From assembly GCA_003451935.1 (NCBI GenBank), contig DMJA01000193.1, positions 1 through 11,431 on the forward strand: DNA of 11,431 nucleotides, written 5' to 3'. Positions 1 to 9,700 of the stretch are shown piece after piece (position 1 is the stretch's first letter; each line of letters starts with the position of its first letter). A program made the position numbers and the translations under genes. The notes below the pieces were generated by a model. That model was not told the DNA's origin. It saw only the letters and a list, made by a program, of their open reading frames with translations, and did not search any database. The DNA comes from Verrucomicrobiota bacterium (GTDB lineage Bacteria > Verrucomicrobiota > Kiritimatiellia > CAIQIC01 > Lenti-01).

Positions 1-1
1 C

Positions 2-841
2 CAGCGCTGCTTCCAGATCGAGCACGCGCTCTTCGGCAAGCGCCGATGGATTCCCGCCGAGCGCGCCTACGCCTTCGAGAATTCCTGCTCCTTCAAGGTC
101 TCCGACGCCACCCGCAACAAGCTCCTCGAGGAAATGGACGAGGACGATTTCTTCGCCGAGCCCCTCGCCGACCGCATCCCCCTCAACAAGTTCGACGACT
201 TCTTCAAGCAGGGCCACATCGATCTCGAAAAGGAAGAGGACCGCCGGCGGCTCGGCTTGGAATTCAACTGCTATTCTTCCGACGCCTGCGAAATCATCAA
301 GGAACTGCAGGCCTTCTGCCGCCTCGATCCCCGCTGGCCCGACGCCGAAGCGGCCAAGACCTTCGCCCCCGGCCCGCGCATCGACTTGCCGCCGGGAAGG
401 ACTCGCGAGGAGATCATCGCCGCCCTCGAAAGCCAGCGCGCCGACAATCCCGTCGCCGACATGGCCTTCCACGCCTTCCGCGACCTGTCGCGCGTCGATC
501 CGCGCCCCTACTTCAAGGCCGCCATCGAGCGTTCCCCCGTTTGCCTCGAGGAGTCGCGCACGATGGACCTTTCGATGGTGGTCGCTTGCCTGCGCGAAAT
601 GGCCGACGAATCCATCTACGACTCCGCGCGCGCCGCCCAGCCCGACGAGGTCTGGAACGCCCGCCGCGGCGACGGATTCGAAAAGGCCGTCACCCTCGCC
701 GCCGTGCTTCACGCGCGGACGCCCGAAGCCCCCTTTGCAATCCGGGCCTCCGGCGAAACCGCCACCTTGTCCTTCGACGGCAAGGACTACCCCTTCCCCA
801 CCCGCAAGGGGCTCGACATCGACCTCGCCTGGCCTCTTTGA
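2..841 (+). CDS. Unrecognised cytoplasmic protein, C-terminal part (5' end outside window)
   Basis: The frame is open from base 2 to a TGA at 839-841, giving 279 residues. No ATG occurs in frame before base 134, and coding-type sequence continues upstream of it, so the gene almost certainly starts outside the window. The fragment is rich in Asp, Glu, Arg and Lys and is probably largely helical. It has an acidic patch (MDEDDFF) about 45 residues in. There is no signal peptide or membrane segment, so a cytoplasmic location is inferred. The last 45 residues look like a small beta-rich end (ATLSFDGKDYPFP, then DIDLAWPL). I do not recognise the family and see no catalytic motif I can name. It converges on the secreted-protein gene at 866-3799, with only 24 bases between the two stops, so it is probably not functionally linked to the minus-strand cluster. 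It is confidently coding, with unknown function. Confidence 0.8.
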   Translation, partial: QRCFQIEHALFGKRRWIPAERAYAFENSCSFKVSDATRNKLLEEMDEDDFFAEPLADRIPLNKFDDFFKQGHIDLEKEEDRRRLGLEFNCYSSDACEIIKELQAFCRLDPRWPDAEAAKTFAPGPRIDLPPGRTREEIIAALESQRADNPVADMAFHAFRDLSRVDPRPYFKAAIERSPVCLEESRTMDLSMVVACLREMADESIYDSARAAQPDEVWNARRGDGFEKAVTLAAVLHARTPEAPFAIRASGETATLSFDGKDYPFPTRKGLDIDLAWPL

Positions 842-859
842 CCAAATCCCCGTTTGGGG
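842..859. terminator. Short inverted repeats between two convergent genes
   Basis: The 24-base gap between the convergent stops holds two mutually exclusive small hairpins: CCAAA (842-846) with TTTGG (853-857), and CCCC (848-851) with GGGG (856-859). Neither is followed by a T run on either strand, so this is at best a weak bidirectional terminator. It is listed because it is the only structure available between the two transcription units. Confidence 0.2.
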
Positions 860-865
860 CTGCGA

Positions 866-3799
866 TCAGTCCCCGTCCACCTGGATGCGATAGATCCCGA
901 TGTGGCCCGCGGTCCAATCCAGGTACTCCGTCTCCGGCAGCGCCGCCGGGATGCCGGACGTGATGGACAGGAAGCCTTCGACCAGATTGGTGGTGCGCCA
1001 GACGCTGTAGCGCTCGTCGGCCCGGCCCAGCCAGCGGATATGGACCACCCCGTATTCGTCAATGGTGATCGGACTTTCGAATTTGAGAACGGTTGCCGTC
1101 CGCTCAAACGGGCCATAGATTTGTTCGAGGCCATTGGTTTGCTGCTCAACCAGCCGATAGAGGTAGGTGCCGCCCGACGCGGCATTTGTATCCACCACCG
1201 AATAGGTCGCGCCAAACCCATCCACCCCCAGCGCCGGGATGAACTCGGCGTTCACCTTCACCCACTGGTCGTCATGCCAGCGGTACACATCGAACCCGAC
1301 GGTGCCTTCCTCGGATGCCGTCCGCCAGCGGATCGTCACCCGGTCGTTGTCCGTCCCGACGGTGAAGCTGTACAGGACCACCCGCGTGCTGCTGCCCGTC
1401 CCGTTCACAATGACGTCGTCGAAGGCGATGTTGCCATAGATCTTGTCCCAAGTGAACTTGAGCTGCGTCGCGGATTCGGAAATGGCCGTGGAATAGATCA
1501 TGCCGGTCTTCACCGGGTTGGTCGCGACGTAGACGGTGCTCCAACTCCCGCCGGCATACTGCGCGACGACGAAGGTGCCCGTGCTGATCGTCCCCGCCAG
1601 GGGATTGGCCCGCATCCAGAATTGCACGTTCGTGCCCCCGGAGAAGGAGGGACTCACAATATAATCGCCCGGGTCGTCGAATTTGACCGAGGGCGGGGCG
1701 CGGCCGCTGTTGGTCACGGTGGCGTAGTTTTCGGCGATGCCGCTGAAAGTCCATCCCGGCGGCGGCGTCGGCGACTCGTCGAACGGTTCGTCGATCAGCA
1801 CACCCGAAGCGGCGGCGGATTCGCGGATGAATTGGACCGAGTCGAAGGCGATCTCGCCTGCGGCATTGGTGGCCGTGACCGTGATGAGGTTCGTCCCGAC
1901 GGACAGGGCGACCTCGGGAATGATCCACGATTCGCTGGCCGGCACCAACCCGCTGCCGCCAAGGCTATTCGTCCAGACCAGGTCGCCCCAGGCGGCACTC
2001 CCGGCCACACCCTCGACCGCCGCGGTTCCGATCTGGTTGGAGACCGTGGCATCGACCGTGGCAATCGTGATCGTTGGCGCCGCCAAACGGGTCAGGACAA
2101 GGGTCGCGCTCCCGACGACGCCGGCGGAATTGGTTCCACTGATGACGATCGTGTTGTCCCCGGAGTCCAGCGCGATGCCGGAGACGTCCCACGGCGAAGC
2201 CGCCGCGAAGGTGCCACCCGCTCCCGTCAGGACGTTGGTCCAGCGCATCGTGCCGACCACCGTGGCATGGGCCGTGCCGCCCAGCCCGGCCGTCGGGACC
2301 GTCGAAGCAAACATCGCCTGCTCGTTGGTGATGGCGATGTCGGGGGTATCCACGACGACATCCAGCCAGACTCGTTCGCCGAAGTTGGTGCCGTTGTGGC
2401 GCAGGCTCCAGAAGCCCGCGCAAAGGCCGCCGTTGGTCGGTGCCGCAAAGGTCATGGAGAAATCCTTGGTTCCACCGGGGGCGATGCTCTCGGCCGCGGC
2501 GAAATGCACAACGGAGGAGCTGGCGGGATTGTCCCCCCGCCCGAACGCGAAGGAATAGAGCGTATTGGACGCCCACGCCGTGCTGCCGTTGTTGCTCATG
2601 GTCCAGGTCTTCGTGTAGGTCGCACCGGCGACCACATGCTCCCCGTTGGTTGGTCCGCCGGCGCTCGCAAGAGTGGCGGAATCCAAGCCGCCGCAGAGGT
2701 CGTTGAGGATCGAAACCGAATCGATGGCCATGTCGCCGAGGCCCCCGGTGCCGGTGACGCCCCGGAAGCGGATGCGGACTTTGGGCTGCCATGCGCTGTT
2801 GGTCAAGACGACCTCGGCGTAGGCCCACGGGTCGGTTTCATCGGCTTGTTGCGGCCCGGTCTTGCTCCACACGGGGATCCACGACGCTCCGTTGTTGGTG
2901 CTGGTCTCGACATGCAGGCTGCCGATGCTGGCGCCGCACATGTGGTAGTAGAAGCTCAGGCGCGGCTCCGCGTAATAGGAGAAATCGAACGGGGCCTCCA
3001 GCATGGCGACGTTGGTGGGAATGTTGGGATCGCTGGCTTCGGTGTAGAGATAGTAGGAACCGCTCTGCGCGGAGGAAACCCCGGTGGTCTGGCCGGGGAA
3101 TTCCCCCGAGGGCGTCAGCCCCGACCAGCGCGTCCACGTGAAGTCCGCACCGGGACCGCAGGACCAGATGCCAAAGCCGCTGTCGAAATCTTCGCTGTAG
3201 GGAAAGTCGGCCACGGGCGGCGAGGCATAGACGCGGAAATCGTCGGCGTAGCAGTTGTTGCCGTACTGGGAATTGAACAACAGCCCCACGCGCAGATTGG
3301 TCGAGATGGCCTGCGGCGGCAACGCCAAATGGCGCAACACCCAGTTGGTGGGCGTGCCACGCCGCATCTGGAAAGGCGTCACGCTGTTTGCCGTCGTCCA
3401 GTTGTTGGTGGTCCACTGGAGCGTCGCGCCTTCGGCATCTTTCCCGGTTCGCGGATCCTGGAACCACGCGAACTGCACCGACAAGTTCGTGTGGGCAGAA
3501 GCATCCATGACCGGACCCGCCAACCGCAGTTGCGCGTTGGTCCGGCAATCCCACGAATTGAACTTGGCGAAATAGGCGCCCTCGTACGGCACCGCGTTGG
3601 AGTAGGAACTGCTTGCCACAAACGAAATCACCGGGTCGATGCCCGTGCCGGCGCCCGCCGCGAATCCATTGGTGGCCCAGCCCGCCGGCAGCGAAGCGGA
3701 ATTGAAGCCATTGGAAAGCAGGACGGTCTGGGCCGAAACGGCCGTTGCGGAAATCAGCGCCCAGCCGGCGGCGGCGAGGGGGAGGAAGCGCCGGTTCAT
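866..3799 (-). CDS. Secreted multidomain beta-sandwich protein (jelly-roll/MAM-like, NBR1-Ig, Ig-like)
   Basis: This is a 977-residue exported protein with no enzyme motif, probably a binding, adhesive or scaffold protein. Residues 1-23 are a signal peptide (Arg-Arg, hydrophobic core, cleavage after VSA). Then come a jelly-roll of choice-of-anchor-J type (24-192, SLPAGW near the start, ADDFRVY at the end) and a MAM-like jelly-roll (198-365, LSFYYHM and MAIDSVSI). An NBR1-type Ig-like domain follows (368-484, KTWTMSNNGSTAW, GFWSLRHNGTNFGERVW), then two short Ig-like domains (485-571 and 574-660, both with a GTNSAG-like strand). A third jelly-roll (666-799), an FN3-like domain (804-905) and a C-terminal segment with RTTNL (906-975) complete it. 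The ATG at 3799 has GGAGGT 5 bases upstream and begins the signal peptide. The longer in-frame start at 3883 adds 28 Arg/Pro-rich residues before the signal peptide and was rejected. The start overlaps the upstream stop as ATGA, implying coupled translation. No PEP-CTERM, sortase or lipobox signal is seen. Confidence 0.9.
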   Translation of the reverse strand: MNRRFLPLAAAGWALISATAVSAQTVLLSNGFNSASLPAGWATNGFAAGAGTGIDPVISFVASSSYSNAVPYEGAYFAKFNSWDCRTNAQLRLAGPVMDASAHTNLSVQFAWFQDPRTGKDAEGATLQWTTNNWTTANSVTPFQMRRGTPTNWVLRHLALPPQAISTNLRVGLLFNSQYGNNCYADDFRVYASPPVADFPYSEDFDSGFGIWSCGPGADFTWTRWSGLTPSGEFPGQTTGVSSAQSGSYYLYTEASDPNIPTNVAMLEAPFDFSYYAEPRLSFYYHMCGASIGSLHVETSTNNGASWIPVWSKTGPQQADETDPWAYAEVVLTNSAWQPKVRIRFRGVTGTGGLGDMAIDSVSILNDLCGGLDSATLASAGGPTNGEHVVAGATYTKTWTMSNNGSTAWASNTLYSFAFGRGDNPASSSVVHFAAAESIAPGGTKDFSMTFAAPTNGGLCAGFWSLRHNGTNFGERVWLDVVVDTPDIAITNEQAMFASTVPTAGLGGTAHATVVGTMRWTNVLTGAGGTFAAASPWDVSGIALDSGDNTIVISGTNSAGVVGSATLVLTRLAAPTITIATVDATVSNQIGTAAVEGVAGSAAWGDLVWTNSLGGSGLVPASESWIIPEVALSVGTNLITVTATNAAGEIAFDSVQFIRESAAASGVLIDEPFDESPTPPPGWTFSGIAENYATVTNSGRAPPSVKFDDPGDYIVSPSFSGGTNVQFWMRANPLAGTISTGTFVVAQYAGGSWSTVYVATNPVKTGMIYSTAISESATQLKFTWDKIYGNIAFDDVIVNGTGSSTRVVLYSFTVGTDNDRVTIRWRTASEEGTVGFDVYRWHDDQWVKVNAEFIPALGVDGFGATYSVVDTNAASGGTYLYRLVEQQTNGLEQIYGPFERTATVLKFESPITIDEYGVVHIRWLGRADERYSVWRTTNLVEGFLSITSGIPAALPETEYLDWTAGHIGIYRIQVDGD

Positions 3800-6700
3800 T
3801 GCGCACCTCCCCCGGGGGCGGCGGTTTCGATCCGGATCCAGACCGGATCGCCAAACGCGGTTCCGTCGTGGTGCATCATCCAAATGCCGCGGGTTTCGCC
3901 GATGACAGACGGCGCGGTCCCCGAAACACTAAATATTTTGTTGGCCCCCGGCGCAATCCCGTCGGTCGCCGCCAACGCAATCGGCGACGAAATGCCGAAC
4001 GACTCGCCGGACACCAGCCGAAAGTCATACCCATCCGCCGCGGTCCAGGCGTTCGAACCGATGTTCTTCAGCGTCCAGGCCTTGTTGAAGGCCTCGCCCA
4101 TCACCATCGCGGTCCGGTTTGTCCACTCGCTTTCATCGGTCTGCTGGGCGTTGTCGGCCCCGGGACAAGAACGCCACACGGCATAGGTGACGGAAGTCGC
4201 GAACAGCTGATCGCTACTCAAGGAAATGGATTGGTCCGCGGGCGTGCTCCAGCCCGTCGCGGAGTGGAAGGACAAGGTATGCGCTCCCAGCGACAGGTCG
4301 GCAAGTGTCGTGCCGGACATCTGCCAAGCCCCGCCATCCAGGCGCCATTGCGCGCCATCCGCGACCGCTCCCGCCGGCAACAGCGCGACCGTCGCCGAGG
4401 CCGTCCCGGCCACATAGGAGCCATAGACCGTACTGACCAGCCCGTTCGACACCGTCATCGCCGCCTCGATCGGCGCGGCGAAGCCTTCGACCGTCGAATA
4501 TCGAACCGTGTGGATTCCCGTCGCAACGTCGGCGACAATGTCCCCGCTGGAACGCCATGCGCCGGCATCCACGCTCCACTGCGCGCCCGCATCGACGGCC
4601 GAAGGCGGATCGATCAAGACGGTCAGCGAACCCGTCTCGCGGGTGTAGAGCCCGCCCGAGGTGGCGGTTTCGCCGGCATAAACCGTGACGGGTTGGTCGG
4701 CGGGCGGCGTCCAGCCCGTCACCGGACTGAAAGATACCGTATGGGAACCCGCGGCCAGATCCGCCGCCAGCGTACCGGAATCGCGCCAGTCCCCGCCATC
4801 CACGCGCCATTGTGCGCCGGCCGCCACGGCCTCGGATGGAGAAATCGTCACCTGCAGGAATCCGACCATTTGCGTGTAGGTGGCGATGATCGCCGTGGTG
4901 AATCCGTTGGTGGTCTGCACCACGTGCGGCGGAGGCGAAGTCCAACCCGTCACCGCGCTGAAGGATGCCGTGTGGATGCCCTGCGCCAGATCGGCCGCCA
5001 CCTCACCGCTGTTGCGCCAGATCCCGCTGTCCACGCGCCATTGCGCCCCGGCGGACACCGCCCCGGCGGGCTCGATCGCCACGCCCAGCGAGCTCAGCGA
5101 GGACTCCACCACCGTCACCCGCACCGTGTCCGAGTCGGTCTGGGTCAGCAGATAGTTGACGCCGCTGACCAGCACCGTGTTGATGCCTGTGGCCAGCGTG
5201 ACGGAATTCGACCACGCAGGAGCCGCCGCAAATGTCCCGCTCGCGCCGGTCGTGCGGTTGCTCCAAGTCATCGTCCCCGAAACCGCCGGGTTGTTGGTTC
5301 CCTCGAGGACGATCGATGCCGTTCCAAACGCCACGCTTTGGTCGGCAGTCGTGATGTCCACAACGGGGGCATCCGACGGCGCATCGCCGAAGAACGAGAC
5401 CACGCGCGCCATCAGGTCCGTGCGCGCCGAGGCGGCATGGATCGTCTCGAACGGGAATCCAAGGATGACCAGTCGCGACTGGTTGCTGTAGGCCAACCCC
5501 GCGATATTCGTGGTGGCGGCATAGACCAAGGCCCCCGTGGAAGACGGCACGCCGGCCGCCAGTAGCTTGTCGGGATAGAGGGCGCGATAGGTGGACCCGG
5601 TGCCCGCGTAATCGAAGGTGAAGGCTCCCATTCCATCAAAGATGCCGCCAGCCTTGGCCGTGACCTGGCTCGTTCCCGCATCATCCCCCGAATAGCCCGT
5701 CCGGAGATAATTGGTGCAGAACGCCTTGTCGGACAGGGAGCCCAAATAGATTAGGTCGTAGGCCAACTCTGCGCCCGAGGCGAAAACCCGCCTGTCGGAA
5801 TCCAGAAAGTCCATCACCAAGGCCTGCTCGGCAGAGGAGAAGGTTTCATGGGTGGTGGACTCGCGGCCCAGGATCCAGTAGGCCGCGAAATAGCCGGCGA
5901 GGTCCACGTCGCCGGCGACGACCGCCCCGTTGTCGCACGAATCGAAATAGCGCCCCGCGGCGGCGATGGCCGGGCCGTGCTGCACGACGTAGTCTTGCGA
6001 ATTGATCCTGCGCTGGATGACGCGTGCCACGTCGCCGTTGATGTTGTTCGCGAAATACCGGTTGGGCGACAGCCGACGCTCATTGCGCTCGAAGCCGTTG
6101 ACGACCAGATGGGGCGCCTGCCCGGCCGGCGACACGCGCACGCCGACGGTCTTGGACGGCAGCGATTCGCCGCCGCGATTCGTGGCGCACACCTGGAAAT
6201 AGAAGACCGGGCCCGCCGGCATGTTGGTCAGTGTCAACGAGGTCGCCGAGCCGCCGGACACGGCGACGGGATTGCCAAAGCCATAGCCGTTGGTCGAGCG
6301 GTAGATCACATAGCCGGTCGCCGCATGCCCTTCCGCGCGGTTGGTCGCGGGGGCCTGCCAAGCCAGCGTGATCGCGCCCGCGCCGCTGTTCGCGGCGCGC
6401 ACGCGGGTCGGCGGATCGGGCAGCAGCACGGGAGAAACGACGGCGGGGTTGTTCGTCGCCAAGTGCTTGACGATGGCCTGGTAGCTCGCCATCGCCATCA
6501 CGCGCCGCGCGGCGGGATCCTTCAACAAATTGGCATCCAGCGAATTATTGTGGAAGGCCGTCTCGATGATGGTGGAGTTCATTTCGGCATTGACGGTGCC
6601 GTAGAGCTCGCCATAGGCCGATCCGTAGAGGTCCGCCGAGTTGTTCGCGTAACCATCGAGGAACAGCACGCCACCCTGGCCGTAGCCCAGGTCGTTCGTC

Positions 6701-9700
6701 AGTTCCTTGGCGACCAGCAGGCCAAAATCCTTCTGTTGGTCCATCTTCTCGGTCGTGCCGCGATTGTCCCACAGCCCCATCGGGCCGCGCGCGGTGCCCG
6801 CGCCACCGTCGGCATTGGAATGGAATCCCAGATAGATGCGGTCCCAGAACCCCCCGTCCGCCTCGCGGTTCATCTCGGCCGCCATGCGGACCGGCGCGCC
6901 GACATTGTCGCTGCTGTCGTTGTAGCCGCTCAAATCGTAGAGCGTGGAGCTCATCCCCTGCCCCGTCATCCGCTGGATCCAATAGCGCGCCGCCTCCAGT
7001 TCGCGCTCGAAGCCCGAAATGCCGCAACCGCGGTCGATGTCGCCCATGCCGTTGCCGAAGCGGATCGCATCGGCGATGACGACATCCGTGGACAGGTAGC
7101 CTCCCGGCGCGTAGTTCGAGATGTTGACGATGCCATTGGTGCCCGCCTCGAAATAATAGGTGCCCAGCCAGACCCAACCCAGGCCCACACGGCGGTGGTT
7201 CACGCGCACGTCCGTCACCCCGCCGGAGTGATAGACCCGGTAGAGCTGCTTCACCCGGTCGGACCCGCTGCGCGTCCACGCATAGACCGGATAGAAACCG
7301 GCGGCGGGAAGATTCGGGCGATAACTCGCCCAAGCCGTGGTGCCCGTCGCGTTGATGTAGGCGTAGCGGTACGGCGTCGCGCCGGCGCTTCCGTAAAAAA
7401 TGGTCGATGAACTGTCGTTCCATGCGCCGCCAAACGTCACACGCGCAGAATTGGTGTTGTCGAGCACGACCTCGTTGGTCTGCTGGCCCAGCGGACGCAT
7501 CGGCACCACCGTCGCGCCGGCCTTGAAGCAGTAGTCCGCGAAATAGTTGAGCTGGTCGATGTTGCCGATGTCCTCGACCATGCCATAGGTGAGTCCGCGC
7601 CCCGTGATCCACGAACCCGTGTCGCCCGTGAAGCCGTGGCCCGCACTGGTATAGACAATGACATCGCTCAACCCTCCCGCCGGTTGCGAGGCCGGTGCTT
7701 CCTCGAGGGCGCCCCCGCCCCCCGCCGCCGCCTGCCGGATGAAGGTCACGCTCGCGCTTGCGCTGCGGCCCGCACTGTTCGTGGCCGTCACCGTGACGAG
7801 GTTGGTGCCCACCGACAGCGGCGCGGAAAACGACCAGTTGGTCGCCGCCGCGAAAGTTCCGCTTCCTCCGAGGCTGTTCGTCCAGCGCATCGTGCCGGCC
7901 GCGAACGTGTTGGCCGTTCCGGAGATCGCTTGGCTCCCCGTCTCGTTCGGAACCGTCGCGCCCAGCGTCGTGATGGCCACGGCCGGATCCCCCACGCCTT
8001 TTGTCAGGATCGTACCGAGATAGCCCGCCGCGACAAACTGGCTGTTGCTGAACACGACGCCGCGCAGCATGTTGGTCGTGCCCGAAGCTTCGGCGACCCA
8101 CGCCACCCCGTTGGTCGAACCGAAAATGGTTCCCAGCGTACCCACGGCAACAAACCGGCCATCACCATAGGCCGCGCGATAGAGGTGCTCCGACGTGCCG
8201 GAGGTTTGCGCCGACCACGTGGCGCCGTCGGCCGATGTGCGGACGATGCCCGACAATCCCACCGCCGCGTAAAGCCCGTCTCCGTAGGCCACATCCAGAA
8301 GCCACGTCGTCGTGCCCGAAGCCCGCACGGTCCACGCCGCGCCATCGGGCGAAGTCAGGATGAGGCCGGCCGTTCCCACGGCGACAAACTGCCCGCCCCC
8401 ATACAGGAGGCCCTGGATGGTTTCGGTCGTGCCGGAAGCCTGTAGGGCCCAGTTGGTCCCGCCATCCACCGAGCGCAGGATCACGCCGCCGGCCCCCCCC
8501 GCTACATGCACCCCGTTGCCCCATGCGATGGCGCGCAGCATCGCGTTCGTCGGCGGGGTCCGCGCGGTCCAGGCTACGCCGTCGGGCGAGGTCAGGAGGC
8601 GGCCAAGGTCGCCGACGGCCACCCAATTGCCGCCCGCGCCGTTCACGTTCAGCAGCAGCTCGCTCACGCTGCTGGTCGCCGCGGCCCACCCGATGCCGTC
8701 GGGCGAAGTCCGGATCATGCCGCCCGCGCCCACCGCCGCATAGACCGAACCCTTGGCCCCCACCCCGTAGAACGAGGAGGAGGTGCCCGAACTCCGGACC
8801 TGCCAATCGGCCTCGGCCGAAGAGAACTTCTCGCCGATCAGGTCCCACAGTTCGGTCAGCGTGTCGTCGTAGCCCAGTGCCCAGATGCCGATGCCGCCGA
8901 TATCCTTGGACAACACCAGGTCGTATTTCAATCCAAGGCTTTCCGCGTCGTCGTACCAGCACTGGCGGACGATGGCGGACACGTTGGTATAGACGTAGTA
9001 GGGGGCCGCACCTGCGGCATTCCACTGGCGCCCGTAGGTCGCGGCGTTGTTCTTGGCGCTCGGGTAAAGCACGGCCGAACCCGAGCCCGTCGTTGCGGCG
9101 GGCACGGCGGCATTGGTGGTCGGCCAGTCGTAGCCGTAGTAGGGATTCGCCAGCAGCAGCTTCTCCGCGCGGAGCCCCTTCCCCAGATAGTTGGTGATGG
9201 AATACGTCACGTTGAGCGTCGAGCCCCACGTGGCGCTCGCCGCCAGCGGCGCGACGGGACCTGCCGTCGTACTGCTGCGCCAATGGTAGTCGTAGCCCAT
9301 GATGATCGCGTAATCGAGGAACGCGTCGTAGGCCCCCACATCGTACGCGCCCCCCCAGTCGATCGCCGGCAGCGCGATCGACACCTCCGACCCCGGCAAA
9401 TCCTGGTGGAAGCGCGCCGCCAAGTTGCTCATGAAGGTCGTCAGCTGGGCCTTCTGGGCGGAGCCCACGCTCTCGAAATCGATGTTCACCCCGTCCCCGT
9501 TCCGGTTCGACACCACCGTCACAAGGGAGTTGATCAGGTTCGAACAACTCGCCGCGTTGGCCAGCAACAGCGCGTTGTTGGCGGATCCGAACAGCGTCGC
9601 CGTCAGCACCACCTTCACGTCGTTGGAATGCGCCCAGGCAATGATCGGCGTAGTGTCCCACGAGCGTAGCGAGGAATACGATCCGTTGGTCGGGTTCACC

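Noticed and set aside
3796..3799. The two secreted genes as one gene split by a frameshift
   Set aside because: The downstream product starts with its own signal peptide and ribosome binding site, and the upstream product ends after a complete domain. Two separate coupled genes explain this better.
3800..3883. Extended start (28 extra residues) for the 866-3799 gene
   Set aside because: The extension puts an Arg/Pro-rich stretch before a clear signal peptide and lies entirely within the upstream gene. The ATG at 3799 has a strong ribosome binding site at correct spacing.
854..4186. A 1110-codon open frame on the plus strand opposite the secreted protein genes
   Set aside because: Its product is Arg/Gly/Asp-rich low-complexity sequence with no domain. 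It lies antisense to two genes with clear signal peptides and domains. Stop-free antisense frames are expected at this GC content. The same applies to the long plus-strand frames at 3745-5565, 5848-7410 and 8506-9669.
4177..5094. DNA tandem repeat, CRISPR-like array or recent duplication
   Set aside because: The periodicity is at the protein level only; nucleotide copies have diverged, and there are no spacers or near-identical direct repeats.
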